This document shows positions 22,532-32,483 of a DNA stretch of 36,916 nucleotides, piece after piece. How positions within the stretch are numbered: position 1 is the stretch's first letter; the number at the start of each line of letters is the position of its first letter. The notes under the pieces are model-generated. The model was not told the origin of the DNA, searched no databases, and was given only the letters and a program-made list of their open reading frames with translations. Origin of the DNA: Oscillospiraceae bacterium (GTDB lineage Bacteria > Bacillota > Clostridia > Oscillospirales > Oscillospiraceae); the NCBI GenBank assembly GCA_017938625.1, contig JAGBBD010000009.1, forward strand, positions 1 through 36,916, in the 5' to 3' direction. Position numbers and translations under genes: made by a program.

Positions 22532-24934
22532 ATGGCAAGAAGATTCCGCAGATATGCAAAAAAAGAGCCGACCGGGACGCCTGTGGAGCGGGCGAACAGG
22601 ACGACACTGAGCCGCACATTGATCTTGATGATTTTGTGTGGCGTTGTTCTTTTTATTCCGCTGATCAGCGTGCTGTATAATCTGATGATCGTGGAGCATG
22701 ACAAATACGAGGAAATGGCGATTCACAACCAGACGCGCAGCATGGTGCTGACGGCAGATCGCGGTGTGATCTACGACAGAAACATGAACATCATGGCATC
22801 GTCCTCCACGGTGGAGACCATTTTCCTGGATCCCAACGCCATTTCAAAGGCGGAGGAGGAAGAAGAACAGAAGCGCCTGGAAGGGGACGAGGATTATAAT
22901 CCCGACCGTTCTGCCATCTACATCGCCAAGGGACTGAGCGAGATCCTCGATGTGGATATGGATACCATCCGGGAACTGGCGGCAGACACCAAGTATTACT
23001 ATAAGGTCGTCAAACGCAAGGTGCCGGAGGAAACGGCGCAGAAGGTGCGCAACTTTATCAATGAGCATGAGCTGACAGGTCTTGTCAATCTGGAAATGGA
23101 CAGTCAGCGTTACTATCCCTACGGCTCTCTTGCAGGACAGCTCATGGGCTTTGTCCGTACCGACAATGTGGGTGCAGAGGGTCTTGAGGCATATTATGAT
23201 GCCACCTTGACGGGCAATGCCGGTGCCATCATCACCACCAAGGGCAACCAGAACTCAGAAATGCTCTATACTTATGAAAAGTATTACGATGCAGCCGACG
23301 GCAACTCTCTGGTCTTGACATTGGACGTGACGGTGCAGTATTATCTGGAGAAGAATCTGGAAGAGGCAATGGCTCGTTACGATGTGAAAAACGGTGCCTT
23401 CGGTGTGGTCATGGATGTCAACACCGGCGAGATTCTCGGCATGGCGACCCTTGGAAGCTATGACCCCAACAACTATCAGGAGATCTATGACGAAGAGCTG
23501 AGCCTGCAGCTGGAGCAGCAGTACCAGCAGGCATTGCTCATGGGCAAGGAAACGCAGGCTTATACGGATTCCATGGCGGCGTACAATGCGGCGATCGCCT
23601 CTGCCCGTCTGCGCCAGTGGAGAAACCGCTGCGTGTCCGACGGTTATGAGCCGGGCTCTACTTTCAAACTGATCACCTTGTCTGCTGCCCTGGATTCCGG
23701 TGCAGTTACGGAGAACAACTCCTTTGTCTGCAACGGCACGGGCCATGTGTATGCCAATCGAGATCAACCGGTGGACTGCTGGAAACTGGTTGGTCACGGC
23801 ACTTTGACCACCAAGGAAGCGCTGGGTGCTTCCTGCAACCCGTCCTTTGCAACCATGGGTGTGCTCATGGGCGACAAGACCTTCTACAACTATATTAAAA
23901 ACTATGGCTTCTTAGAGCGCACCGGTGTGGATCTGCCCGGTGAAGCCACCGGTCTGTTCTTCAGCGAAGCGGATTTCTGCGGTGTCTCTCAGGCATCCAT
24001 GATCTCCACCACCTTCGGTCAGACCTTTAAGATCACCCCCATTCAGCTGGCGAGAGCTGTGGCAGCTGTGGTCAACGGCGGCTATCTGCTGGAGCCTTAT
24101 ATTGTGGGCGAGGTCATGGATGCCGAAGGCAACACCGTGACCAAGAATGAGCCTACGGTTCTGCGGCAGGTCATCAGCGAAGAGACCTCTGCCACCATGC
24201 GTGAAATGATGGAATATGTGGTCACCGACGGTACTGCCAGCAAAGCCAAAGTTCCCGGCTATCGTGTGGGCGGTAAGACCGGCACATCGGAAAAGATGGA
24301 CGTTTTCGATGAATTTGGCAAGCTGGTGGATGACAAGATCTGTTCCTTTGTCGGTGTAGCGCCCATCAACGATCCGCAGTATGTAGTTCTTGTGGCGCTG
24401 GATACACCCAGCAAGGAGAGCAATGCCATGATCGGCGGCGGTGCTATGGCAGCGCCTACAGTCGCTGCTATCATGTCGGACGTTTTGCCCTATCTTGGCA
24501 TCGATCCTGTGTACACAGAAGAGGATCTGAATCTGATCGAATACTCTATGCCCGATCTGATCGGTCTGACCGAAGCGGAAGCCAAGATCGAACTGGATAA
24601 AAAGAATCTGACCTACCGTGTGGTAGGCGAGGGTGCCACCATTATGGATCAGCTGCCTGCGGCAGGCGCGTCCATCCCCGGAAAGTCCGAGGTGGTGCTG
24701 TACTTCAACCAGTCCGCACCGACGGATCTCGTCACCGTGCCGGACTTCCTGACTTACAACCTCAACAATGCCAACTATCTGGCGACCACCAACGGCCTGT
24801 ATATGCTCATTACCGGTGCCAACAAGCACGATCCCAATGTTACGGCGACCTATCAGGATATCCCTGCCGGTACGCAGGTGCCCAGAGGCACTATGGTCAC
24901 GGTGGAATTCACCGACTACTCCGCCGGTGAGTAA
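22532..24934 (+). CDS. ftsI: Class B penicillin-binding protein (FtsI/SpoVD type) with two PASTA domains
   Basis: Septal peptidoglycan transpeptidase, the beta-lactam target. Of 800 residues: one N-terminal transmembrane helix (29-52), a dimerisation domain starting at RGVIYDRN, and the transpeptidase domain with STFK (376-379, catalytic Ser376), SCN (434-436) and KTG (582-584). Two C-terminal PASTA repeats follow (about 670-730 and 735-800). A glutamine-rich insert of about 45 residues (315-360) precedes the SxxK motif. Position after ftsL fits the division enzyme; spore-specific SpoVD is its close paralogue, and with only one gene here it may serve both roles. The ribosome site is GAAAGGGA. 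Confidence 0.93.
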   Translation: MARRFRRYAKKEPTGTPVERANRTTLSRTLILMILCGVVLFIPLISVLYNLMIVEHDKYEEMAIHNQTRSMVLTADRGVIYDRNMNIMASSSTVETIFLDPNAISKAEEEEEQKRLEGDEDYNPDRSAIYIAKGLSEILDVDMDTIRELAADTKYYYKVVKRKVPEETAQKVRNFINEHELTGLVNLEMDSQRYYPYGSLAGQLMGFVRTDNVGAEGLEAYYDATLTGNAGAIITTKGNQNSEMLYTYEKYYDAADGNSLVLTLDVTVQYYLEKNLEEAMARYDVKNGAFGVVMDVNTGEILGMATLGSYDPNNYQEIYDEELSLQLEQQYQQALLMGKETQAYTDSMAAYNAAIASARLRQWRNRCVSDGYEPGSTFKLITLSAALDSGAVTENNSFVCNGTGHVYANRDQPVDCWKLVGHGTLTTKEALGASCNPSFATMGVLMGDKTFYNYIKNYGFLERTGVDLPGEATGLFFSEADFCGVSQASMISTTFGQTFKITPIQLARAVAAVVNGGYLLEPYIVGEVMDAEGNTVTKNEPTVLRQVISEETSATMREMMEYVVTDGTASKAKVPGYRVGGKTGTSEKMDVFDEFGKLVDDKICSFVGVAPINDPQYVVLVALDTPSKESNAMIGGGAMAAPTVAAIMSDVLPYLGIDPVYTEEDLNLIEYSMPDLIGLTEAEAKIELDKKNLTYRVVGEGATIMDQLPAAGASIPGKSEVVLYFNQSAPTDLVTVPDFLTYNLNNANYLATTNGLYMLITGANKHDPNVTATYQDIPAGTQVPRGTMVTVEFTDYSAGE

Positions 24935-24953
24935 CGATTAGGAGGAAAACAGT

Positions 24954-26402
24954 ATGAAACTCAAAGAATTGCTTCAAGGGCTGGATGTGCTGCAGATGCA
25001 TGCCGATCCCGAACTGGAGATCGCAGGTGTCAGCCATGACAGCCGCAAGGTGTCGCAGGGAGATCTCTTTGTCGCCATTTCCGGTTTTGCTGCCGACGGT
25101 CACAAATATATCCCCATGGCGCAGGAAAAGGGCGCAGCTGCAATTCTTTGTGAGCGCGCTCCCGAGGAAGGGCAATATATTCTGGTGAAGGATACTCGTC
25201 TTGCATTGGCACAGGTGGGTGCAAACTGGTTTGGCCATCCGGCGGAAAAGATGACCATGATCGGCATCACAGGTACCAATGGCAAGACCACCAGCACCTA
25301 TCTTCTCAAGCACATTCTGGAGAAGAAGCGCGGCGCCAAGGTGGGACTTGTGGGCACTATTCAGAATATGATCGGGGACGAGGTGCTGGAGACTGAGCGC
25401 ACCACACCGGAAAGCTTTGAACTGCAGGAACTGTTCCGCAAAATGCTGGACGAAGGCTGTACCCATGTGATCATGGAGGTATCCTCCCATGCGCTGGTAC
25501 TCAGCCGTGTGGCAGGTGTACGCTTCCAAACGGCGCTGTTCACCAATCTCTCGCAGGATCATCTGGATTTCCATAAGACTATGGAAGAATACCGCAAAGC
25601 AAAATCACTTCTGTTCTCTGTGGCAGATCATGGCGTCATCAACATGGATGACGAAACGGCGCCTGCCATGATCCGGGAAGCAAAATGTCCCGTTCTGACC
25701 TATTCTGCAGGGAAGACCAAAGCGGATCTGATGGCATCCGAGATCGATCTGGAGCCGAGAATGGTACGCTTTGCGGCATCCTGTGGGGAAGAAACGGCGC
25801 AGATGCAGCTGCATATTCCCGGCGCGTTCTCCGTGTATAATGCTCTTGGTGTGTGCGGTATGGCGCTGACGCTGGGCTTAAGCCTTGCTGAGATCGCAGA
25901 CGCTCTGTCCGATGCCACCGGTGTCCGCGGCAGAGCGGAAGTTGTTCCTACACCCGGCAAAGACTATACTGTGCTTGTGGACTATTCCCACACGCCGGAC
26001 AGTCTGGAAAACATCCTCACTACGGTCAGAGAATTCTGCACCGGACGGGTGATCGCCGTGTTTGGCTGCGGCGGTGACCGCGATCCCATCAAGCGCCCCA
26101 TTATGGGCGATGTGGGTGCAAGACTTGCAGACCTTGTGGTGGTGACTTCCGACAATCCCCGCACAGAAGATCCCATGAAGATCATCGCGCAGGTGGAAGA
26201 AGGCGTAAAGGGAAAAGGTACGCCCTATGAGGTCATTGAAAACCGCCGTGAAGCCATCCGCTGGGCGATGGATCACGCAGCTGCCGGCGATGTGATCGTT
26301 CTGGCAGGCAAGGGTCATGAAACGTATCAGGAGATCGGACACGAAAAGTTCCATCTCGATGACCGGGAAGAGGTCATCATTCATCTGAAAGAGAGCGAAT
26401 AA
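24954..26402 (+). CDS. murE: UDP-MurNAc-Ala-Glu:meso-diaminopimelate ligase
   Basis: MurE adds the third stem-peptide residue to UDP-MurNAc-L-Ala-D-Glu in the cytoplasm. The 482-residue product has the Mur ligase ATP loop GITGTNGKTTST near residue 105, the carbamoylated-lysine region and the DNPRTEDP motif near residue 400. DNPR marks meso-diaminopimelate rather than lysine specificity, consistent with lysA in the same window. ATG 24954 has AGGAGG upstream, 19 bases after ftsI. murF follows after only two bases. Confidence 0.96.
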   Translation: MKLKELLQGLDVLQMHADPELEIAGVSHDSRKVSQGDLFVAISGFAADGHKYIPMAQEKGAAAILCERAPEEGQYILVKDTRLALAQVGANWFGHPAEKMTMIGITGTNGKTTSTYLLKHILEKKRGAKVGLVGTIQNMIGDEVLETERTTPESFELQELFRKMLDEGCTHVIMEVSSHALVLSRVAGVRFQTALFTNLSQDHLDFHKTMEEYRKAKSLLFSVADHGVINMDDETAPAMIREAKCPVLTYSAGKTKADLMASEIDLEPRMVRFAASCGEETAQMQLHIPGAFSVYNALGVCGMALTLGLSLAEIADALSDATGVRGRAEVVPTPGKDYTVLVDYSHTPDSLENILTTVREFCTGRVIAVFGCGGDRDPIKRPIMGDVGARLADLVVVTSDNPRTEDPMKIIAQVEEGVKGKGTPYEVIENRREAIRWAMDHAAAGDVIVLAGKGHETYQEIGHEKFHLDDREEVIIHLKESE

Positions 26403-26404
26403 CC

Positions 26405-27781
26405 ATGAAAGAACTGACACTGAAGCAGCTGGCGCAGTGGTGCGGCGGCAGAGTGGTCCCGGAAGGTGCGGACTGCGTGATCAAGGGGATCCAGCAGGAT
26501 TCCCGCGATATTCGCACAGGTGATATGTTCGTTGCCATTGCGGGCGAGCATTTTGACGGGCATAACTTTGTCAAAAAGGCAGGGGAGACCGGTGCTGTCT
26601 GCGCATTGGTTAACAGAGAAATGAACAGCGGTATTCCCGAGATCGTGGTGGAAAACACCCTGCTTGCCTATGGTGCTATCGCAAGAGAATATCTGAAACT
26701 GATCGGTATCCCTGTGGTCGCCATCACAGGTTCTGTGGGCAAGACCACCACCAAGGAAATGATCTTTGGTGTTCTGGCAGGAAAATACCGTGTTTCCAAG
26801 ACACAGGGCAACCACAACAACGACCTTGGTGTTCCCATCACCATTATGGAGATGGCGGCAGATACGGAAATGGCTGTTCTGGAGCTTGGCATGAATCACT
26901 TTGGCGAGATGTCCTATCTGACCTCTATCGCAAGGCCCAGTGTGGTGGTCATCACCAACATCGGCACCATGCATATTGAGCACCTCGGTACCAGAGAAGG
27001 CATCCTCAAGGCAAAGCTGGAGATCATGCAGGGCATCCGCGATGACGGTGTGGCTGTGTTTAACGGCGACGAGCCGCTGCTGTGGAACCTGCGTGAAGGT
27101 ACGCATCGCCGCATTTACTTTGGTATTGAGAACGAGCGCTGCGATGTGGTGGCAGAGGATATCTGTCTGCAGGACGGTGGTGTGGACTTTGCTGTCCGCG
27201 GTCTTGGAAAGTCCTTCCGTGTCTTTGTGCCGCAGGAGGGACGGCATACGGTCTACAATGCCCTTGCTGCCATTGCCGTAGGCTTGCTGCAGGGGATAGA
27301 GCCGGAGGTCATTGCCCATCAGCTGAGCTTGTTCCACAATACGGGCATGCGCCAGAGAGTGTTTGAGCAAAACGGCTATACCATCATTGATGACTGCTAT
27401 AATGCAGGGCCCGAATCCATGGAGGCTGCCCTTCATGTTCTGCAGGAGCACCAGTGCTCCGGCAGAAGGATCGCTGTGCTTGGCGATATGCTGGAGCTTG
27501 GCAGCCGTGCCATGGCAGAGCACTACCGTGTCGGGCGGCTGGCAGCAGCTGCTGCAGATGTGATTCTTGCCTACGGCAAGCACTCCGAGCGTATCATTAC
27601 CGGTGCTGTTACCGGCGGCATGAGCCCCAAACTTGCCATCCACTATACCGACCAGAGTGAAATGGCGCAGGCGCTGTGCCGTGCCGCGAAAAAAGGCGAT
27701 GTGCTGCTCTTCAAGGGCAGCCGCGGCATCAAAATGGAGCGCGTGATGCGGGAATTCTTGGAAGGACAGGAAAATAACTGA
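26405..27781 (+). CDS. murF: UDP-MurNAc-tripeptide:D-Ala-D-Ala ligase
   Basis: MurF attaches D-Ala-D-Ala to the UDP-MurNAc tripeptide. The 458-residue product has the ATP loop AITGSVGKTTTKEM near residue 110, the following NHNNDLGVP and ELGMNHFGEM motifs, and FIDDCYNA-type sequence (TIIDDCYNAGPESM) near residue 325. All match the family. ATG 26405 starts two bases after the murE stop, so coupling is likely. mraY follows after 30 bases. Confidence 0.96.
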   Translation: MKELTLKQLAQWCGGRVVPEGADCVIKGIQQDSRDIRTGDMFVAIAGEHFDGHNFVKKAGETGAVCALVNREMNSGIPEIVVENTLLAYGAIAREYLKLIGIPVVAITGSVGKTTTKEMIFGVLAGKYRVSKTQGNHNNDLGVPITIMEMAADTEMAVLELGMNHFGEMSYLTSIARPSVVVITNIGTMHIEHLGTREGILKAKLEIMQGIRDDGVAVFNGDEPLLWNLREGTHRRIYFGIENERCDVVAEDICLQDGGVDFAVRGLGKSFRVFVPQEGRHTVYNALAAIAVGLLQGIEPEVIAHQLSLFHNTGMRQRVFEQNGYTIIDDCYNAGPESMEAALHVLQEHQCSGRRIAVLGDMLELGSRAMAEHYRVGRLAAAAADVILAYGKHSERIITGAVTGGMSPKLAIHYTDQSEMAQALCRAAKKGDVLLFKGSRGIKMERVMREFLEGQENN

Positions 27782-27811
27782 CGTTATGGTGCGCAGGAAA
27801 GGATCCTATTT

Positions 27812-28792
27812 ATGATGTTGATCGTGATGTGCGTTGTGAGCTTTCTGCTCACCGTGATACTGGGACGATGGCTCGTCCCTGCCCTTCGGGCATTGAAAGC
27901 AGGTCAGTCCATTCTGCAGATCGGACCGAGCTGGCATAATACCAAAGCAGGAACTCCTACCATGGGCGGTATTATGTTTATGGTCCCGGCTCTGGCGTGT
28001 GTGATCGCAGCCGGCTGGGCAGCCATGGCAAGCGGAGAGTGCGACCATCTTATGGTGCTGGGCTTCTCTCTGGTTTTTGGCGCCATCGGTTTTGTGGATG
28101 ACTTTGTGAAAGTCAAGTATAAAAGAAACCTTGGCCTGACTGCTATTCAGAAGTTTCTTCTGCAGCTGGCTGTGGCGCTGGTGTATTTGGCGCTGCTGCG
28201 CTGGAACGGCAATCTGACCAATGAGCTGTACATCCCCTTTGTCAATGTGACCTTGACTATCAGCTGGGTGGTCTATCTGGTCTTTGCCACCTTTGTCATC
28301 GTGGGCTGCGTCAACGCGGTCAATCTGACAGACGGTGTCGATGGTCTTGCCACCGGTGTGACCTTGCCCGTTATGATCTTCTTTGCCGTCACCGCATGGT
28401 GCTGGGGCAATGAAACGCTGGCGCTGTTCCCTGCTGTGGTAGTGGGCGGGCTGGCAGGCTTTTTGTGCTACAACTTCCATCCTGCCAAGGTGTTCATGGG
28501 CGACACAGGCTCTTTGTTTTTGGGCGGTGCCGTGTGCGGCATGGCATTTGCGCTGGATATGCCTCTGATTTTGATCCTTGTGGGTCTGATCTACATTGTG
28601 GAAGCCTTGTCTGTGATCATGCAGGTGACATACTTTAAAGCTACCCACGGCAAGCGTATTTTCCGCATGACTCCCATCCACCACCATTTTGAAATGGGCG
28701 GTTGGAACGAAGTGAAGATCTTCACGGTCTTTACCGGTATCACCGTTTTGATGTGTGTGCTGGCAGGACTGGGAATTATGGCTCGTTTTTGA
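27812..28792 (+). CDS. mraY: Phospho-MurNAc-pentapeptide translocase
   Basis: MraY forms lipid I from UDP-MurNAc-pentapeptide and undecaprenyl phosphate in the membrane. The 326-residue protein has about ten hydrophobic segments and the catalytic set: HNTKAGTPTMGG near residue 46, GFVDDFVKVKYKRN near 92 with the DD pair, NAVNLTDGVDGLATG near 168, NFHPAKVFMGDTGSL near 227 and the histidine loop MTPIHHHFEMGGW near 287. ATG 27812 or the next codon is the start. Only 19 bases separate it from ftsW, where murD often lies. Confidence 0.97.
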   Translation: MMLIVMCVVSFLLTVILGRWLVPALRALKAGQSILQIGPSWHNTKAGTPTMGGIMFMVPALACVIAAGWAAMASGECDHLMVLGFSLVFGAIGFVDDFVKVKYKRNLGLTAIQKFLLQLAVALVYLALLRWNGNLTNELYIPFVNVTLTISWVVYLVFATFVIVGCVNAVNLTDGVDGLATGVTLPVMIFFAVTAWCWGNETLALFPAVVVGGLAGFLCYNFHPAKVFMGDTGSLFLGGAVCGMAFALDMPLILILVGLIYIVEALSVIMQVTYFKATHGKRIFRMTPIHHHFEMGGWNEVKIFTVFTGITVLMCVLAGLGIMARF

Positions 28793-28811
28793 TTAGGAAA
28801 GGATTTTATTC

Positions 28812-29984
28812 ATGAAAGATGCCATCGGATCGGTGGAGAACACCGGTCTTCCCAAAGAGGGAAGGCGCAGAGAAAGAGTAATACTGGATGAGCGCGGTAT
28901 GATCGATATGCCCTTTATGATCTTGACCATCCTTCTGGTCGGCATCGGTGTTATCATGATGTTTTCCGCAAGCTATGCCTCAGCCTATATCCGCGAGGGA
29001 AGCTCCACCTTCTATTTTGCAAGACAGGGCGGCTTTGCCCTTGCCGGCATTGGTGTGATGCTGCTGGTCAGCCGCTTCAATTACCTCAACTGGTATCGCT
29101 TTGCCATGCCTGTTTTGGGTGTCACTGTGTTTTTTATGCTTTTGGTTCCCATTATGGGTGTGGAAGAAGGCGGCGCGAAGCGCTGGCTGGATCTTGGCTT
29201 TATCAGCTTCCAGCCTTCGGAGATCGCAAAGCTGGCGATCATTATGGGTTTTGCCAGAATGATCTGCGAATCCAAGGATAAGATCAAGACCTTCAAGGGA
29301 TTGCTTCCCTATGCAGGTGTGCTTGGTGTTATCATCCTTCTGCTTGTTTTCCAGAGACACCTGTCTGCCATGGTCATTATCACGGCGGTGGCAACTGCCA
29401 TGATCTTCATGGGCGGTGCCAAGCTGCGCTGGTTTGGACTGATCTTTGCTGTGGCGGCTGTGTTTGCCTTCGTGTATCTGAATTTCATGGGCTATGCGGC
29501 AGACCGCGTTATCGCATGGCGTGATCCCTGGTCTGATCCGCAGGATACGGGCTTCCAGATCATCCAGTCCCTGTATGCCATCGGCTCCGGCGGACTCATG
29601 GGACAGGGCTTGGGACGCAGCCGTCAGAAGTATCTGTATCTGCCGGAAGAGCACAACGACTATATTTTCCCGGTGGTCTGCGAAGAACTTGGGTTTGTGG
29701 GTGCCATGCTCATTATCCTGTTGTTTATGATGCTCATCCTGCGTGGTTTCTGGATTGCCATCCATGCCAAGGATCGCTTCGGCGCGCTTCTGGCAGGCGG
29801 CATTACCACCCTGCTTGCGCTGCAGGTGTTTTTGAACATCGGCGTTGTGACCAACTTCCTGCCTGCGACCGGCATTTCCTTGCCCTTCTTCTCCTACGGC
29901 GGCACAGCGCTGCTTTTGCAGCTGGCGGAAATGGGAATCGTATTGAGTGTGTCGCGTCAGTGCGACAACAACCTTTTGGCATAA
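28812..29984 (+). CDS. ftsW: FtsW-type SEDS peptidoglycan glycosyltransferase
   Basis: Polymerises lipid II at the septum with its partner class B PBP. The 390-residue protein has about ten transmembrane segments after a 30-residue cytoplasmic tail. Recognisable SEDS motifs are GAKRWLDLGFISFQPSEIAKL near residue 120, HLSAMVI near 183, the WSDPQDTGFQIIQSLYAIGSGGLMGQGLG-type loop (about 239-268), EEHNDYIF near 280 and the PFFSYGGTALL near 358. Its place in the dcw cluster favours FtsW over RodA. It lies 10 bases before murG. Confidence 0.95.
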   Translation: MKDAIGSVENTGLPKEGRRRERVILDERGMIDMPFMILTILLVGIGVIMMFSASYASAYIREGSSTFYFARQGGFALAGIGVMLLVSRFNYLNWYRFAMPVLGVTVFFMLLVPIMGVEEGGAKRWLDLGFISFQPSEIAKLAIIMGFARMICESKDKIKTFKGLLPYAGVLGVIILLLVFQRHLSAMVIITAVATAMIFMGGAKLRWFGLIFAVAAVFAFVYLNFMGYAADRVIAWRDPWSDPQDTGFQIIQSLYAIGSGGLMGQGLGRSRQKYLYLPEEHNDYIFPVVCEELGFVGAMLIILLFMMLILRGFWIAIHAKDRFGALLAGGITTLLALQVFLNIGVVTNFLPATGISLPFFSYGGTALLLQLAEMGIVLSVSRQCDNNLLA

Positions 29985-29994
29985 GGAGCGATTT

Positions 29995-31113
29995 ATGAAA
30001 ATCGTGTTTACCTGCGGCGGCACAGGCGGCCATATCAATCCTGCCATTGCCGTAGCAAAGCTCTGTCAGGAACGGATCCCGGGGTGCGAGATCCTGTTCA
30101 TCGGCGCCGAAGACGGCATGGAGAACAAGCTCGTGCCGCGTGAAGGCTTCCCTTTGGAAACGCTGAAGATCTCCAACTTTCAGCGCAAACTGACCCCTGC
30201 CGGTGTGTGGCATAATGTGACAACACTGTTTCATATGGCAGGTTCTATGCAGAAGGCAAAAAAGATTCTACGTGAGTTTTCTCCGGATGTGATCGTGGGA
30301 ACCGGCGGCTATGCCAGCTATCCTGCCTTGAAAATGGGTGCAAAGCTGAAGATCCCAACGGCGGTGCACGAGGCCAATGCCGTGCCGGGTCTGACCACAA
30401 GAATGGTGGCAAAGGATGTAGACCGCATTATGGTCTCCTTTGAAGACAGCAAAGCATATTACGACCATCCGGAGCGCATCACCGTGACCGGTATGCCGGT
30501 ACGAGGAGAATTCCTGTACACGGATAAGAAGGAAGCGCGCAAGGCGTTGGGACTTGACGAAAAGCCTTTGGTCGTTTCTGCCTGGGGCAGTCTTGGTGCG
30601 CGGGAAATGAACAAAAAGATCGCCGCCTTTATGGTGCGTGAAGCACAGGAAGATCTCTTCTGCCATGTCCATGCCACAGGCTCCTTCGGCTGGCGGTGGA
30701 TGCCGGATCTTGTGAAGGAACTGGGGTTGGATCTGTCCCAACATCCTCAGATCGACATGAGAGAATACATTTATAATATGCCCCAGCTGATGGCGGCGGC
30801 AGATCTTGTGATCTGCCGTGCAGGTGCTGCCACCATTTCAGAGGTCTGTGCCTCCGGTACACCCTGTATTATGGTGCCCTCACCCAATGTGACGAATGAT
30901 CATCAGGAAAAGAACGCAAGAGTTCTCGAGCGCCATGGCGCAGCTGTGGTGATCCGGGAAAGTGACTGTGACGGTGAGAGCCTGTATGAAACCGTCAAGG
31001 AACTGCTTGGCGACAGAGAAAAACTGCGCCAAATGGGCGCGGCTGCAGCCAATATGGCTGTGGTAGACAGCGCTGAGCAGATCTACAGCGTTATCAGACA
31101 ACTGGCAGACTGA
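29995..31113 (+). CDS. murG: UDP-GlcNAc:lipid I N-acetylglucosaminyltransferase
   Basis: MurG converts lipid I to lipid II at the inner membrane face. The 372-residue GT-B enzyme has TCGGTGGHINPAIAVA at residues 6-21, GTGGYASYPAL near 100, HEANAVPGLTTR near 124 and the UDP-GlcNAc site CRAGAATISEV near 282. ATG 29995 has AAGGAG 6 bases upstream; a longer frame from 29947 lies in the end of ftsW and is rejected. murA follows after 52 bases. Confidence 0.96.
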   Translation: MKIVFTCGGTGGHINPAIAVAKLCQERIPGCEILFIGAEDGMENKLVPREGFPLETLKISNFQRKLTPAGVWHNVTTLFHMAGSMQKAKKILREFSPDVIVGTGGYASYPALKMGAKLKIPTAVHEANAVPGLTTRMVAKDVDRIMVSFEDSKAYYDHPERITVTGMPVRGEFLYTDKKEARKALGLDEKPLVVSAWGSLGAREMNKKIAAFMVREAQEDLFCHVHATGSFGWRWMPDLVKELGLDLSQHPQIDMREYIYNMPQLMAAADLVICRAGAATISEVCASGTPCIMVPSPNVTNDHQEKNARVLERHGAAVVIRESDCDGESLYETVKELLGDREKLRQMGAAAANMAVVDSAEQIYSVIRQLAD

Positions 31114-31165
31114 CACCATTTTGATCCTTTCTGCATAGGATGGCAAAAAATGCGGAGGGGATCGG

Positions 31166-32416
31166 ATGGAGGCTCTGGTCATAAACGGCGGTATGCCCCT
31201 GCACGGGAGCGTACCCATTTCCGGTGCGAAAAATGCCGTGCTGCCCATTCTGGCGGCAACGGTTCTGCACGGCGGAAAATATGTGCTCTGCAATTGTCCC
31301 GATATTGCTGATGTTCGCACCGCAGTGGAGATCCTGCAGACCCTTGGTGCGCAGGTGACCCGGGTGGGGGACGTTCTGAGCGTGGATACAAGAGATCTTT
31401 GCGGTTATATGATACCGGGGCGGCTGATGCTGCAGATGCGCGCTTCGGTGCTGTTTCTCGGGCCGCTTCTTGCGCGACATGGCAGAGCGGTGCTCACTCT
31501 GCCGGGAGGCTGCCCGTTGGGACACCGTCCCATCGACCTGCACCTGCAGACCATGTCGCAGCTGGGTGCGGCAGTGACCCTTGTGGAAGAGCAGATCCGG
31601 TGTCACGGGCCTGTGCTTCATGGCGGAACGGTATGTTTTCCGTTTCCCAGCGTGGGTGCCACGGAAAATGCCATTATGGCGGCTGTTGCCTGCCACGGCA
31701 GCGTGACGATCCATAATGCGGCAAAAGAGCCGGAGATCTGCGATCTTGCCGCCTTTTTGCAGGCGATGGGGGCAGAGATCAAAGGTGTCGGTACCCATAC
31801 CTTATACATAACGGGCGGTATGCCGCTGCATGATGCAGACTATACCATCATGCCCGATCGGATCGAAACAGCCACTTATCTGTGTGCTGCCGCTGCCTGC
31901 GGAGGGGAAGTGACCCTGCAGGGCGCACACAGCGACCATCTGATTCCGGTGATACAGACTCTGCGGCAGGCAGGCTGTACCATTGAGGAGCAAGATGGCA
32001 TTACGATCCGAAGCGATGCGGTGCTTACTTCCGTGGAGGAGATCGAAACTGCGCCGTATCCGGGATTTCCCACAGACGCACAGGCACCCGTAATGGCTGC
32101 ACTCCTGCGGGCAAGAGGAAAAACGCGGTTTTCCGAGACAGTCTTTGAGCAGCGTTTTGCCCATGTGCCGCAGCTGCGGCGCTTTGGCGCAGACATCCGC
32201 CTGTCCGGTGCGGCAGCTGTGGTGAGCGGTGTGGAAACGCTTGTTCCTGCTCGGACGGAAGCCTGTGATCTTCGGGCAGCTGCGGCATTGGTGATCGCAG
32301 CGCTGCAGACGCAGGGAGAAAGCAGGATATTTGGATTAAAACACCTGGATCGAGGGTATGATAATCCGGAGAGAAAGTTGTCTTCTCTGGGGGCATCGAT
32401 CCGGCGCGCGCAATAA
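31166..32416 (+). CDS. murA: UDP-GlcNAc 1-carboxyvinyltransferase
   Basis: MurA does the first committed step of peptidoglycan synthesis, adding enolpyruvate from PEP to UDP-GlcNAc. The 416-residue EPSP-synthase-fold protein has the SGAKNAVLPIL motif with Lys22, and the active loop LPGGCPLGHRPID with Cys116, the fosfomycin target; cysteine rather than aspartate predicts the drug-sensitive type. GGAGGGG precedes ATG 31166. Its place between murG and ftsQ, where murC/murB are commonly found, is seen in some Clostridia. The C-terminus (RGYDNPERKL) is a little divergent. Confidence 0.94.
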   Translation: MEALVINGGMPLHGSVPISGAKNAVLPILAATVLHGGKYVLCNCPDIADVRTAVEILQTLGAQVTRVGDVLSVDTRDLCGYMIPGRLMLQMRASVLFLGPLLARHGRAVLTLPGGCPLGHRPIDLHLQTMSQLGAAVTLVEEQIRCHGPVLHGGTVCFPFPSVGATENAIMAAVACHGSVTIHNAAKEPEICDLAAFLQAMGAEIKGVGTHTLYITGGMPLHDADYTIMPDRIETATYLCAAAACGGEVTLQGAHSDHLIPVIQTLRQAGCTIEEQDGITIRSDAVLTSVEEIETAPYPGFPTDAQAPVMAALLRARGKTRFSETVFEQRFAHVPQLRRFGADIRLSGAAAVVSGVETLVPARTEACDLRAAAALVIAALQTQGESRIFGLKHLDRGYDNPERKLSSLGASIRRAQ

Positions 32417-32422
32417 TACGAC

Positions 32423-32451
32423 TGGATATTTTCGCGTAAGTGATGTATAAT
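32423..32451 (+). promoter_or_regulatory. Internal promoter before ftsQ
   Basis: TGGATA (32423-32428), 17-base spacer and a perfect TATAAT (32446-32451) in the 67-base gap after murA, about 33 bases before ftsQ. Confidence 0.65.
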
Positions 32452-32483
32452 AACAGATAAGTTACCCATTTGGAGGATATTCT

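Noticed and set aside
20900-22726. A 608-codon minus-strand frame under rsmH and ftsL
   Set aside because: Shadow of three conserved genes.
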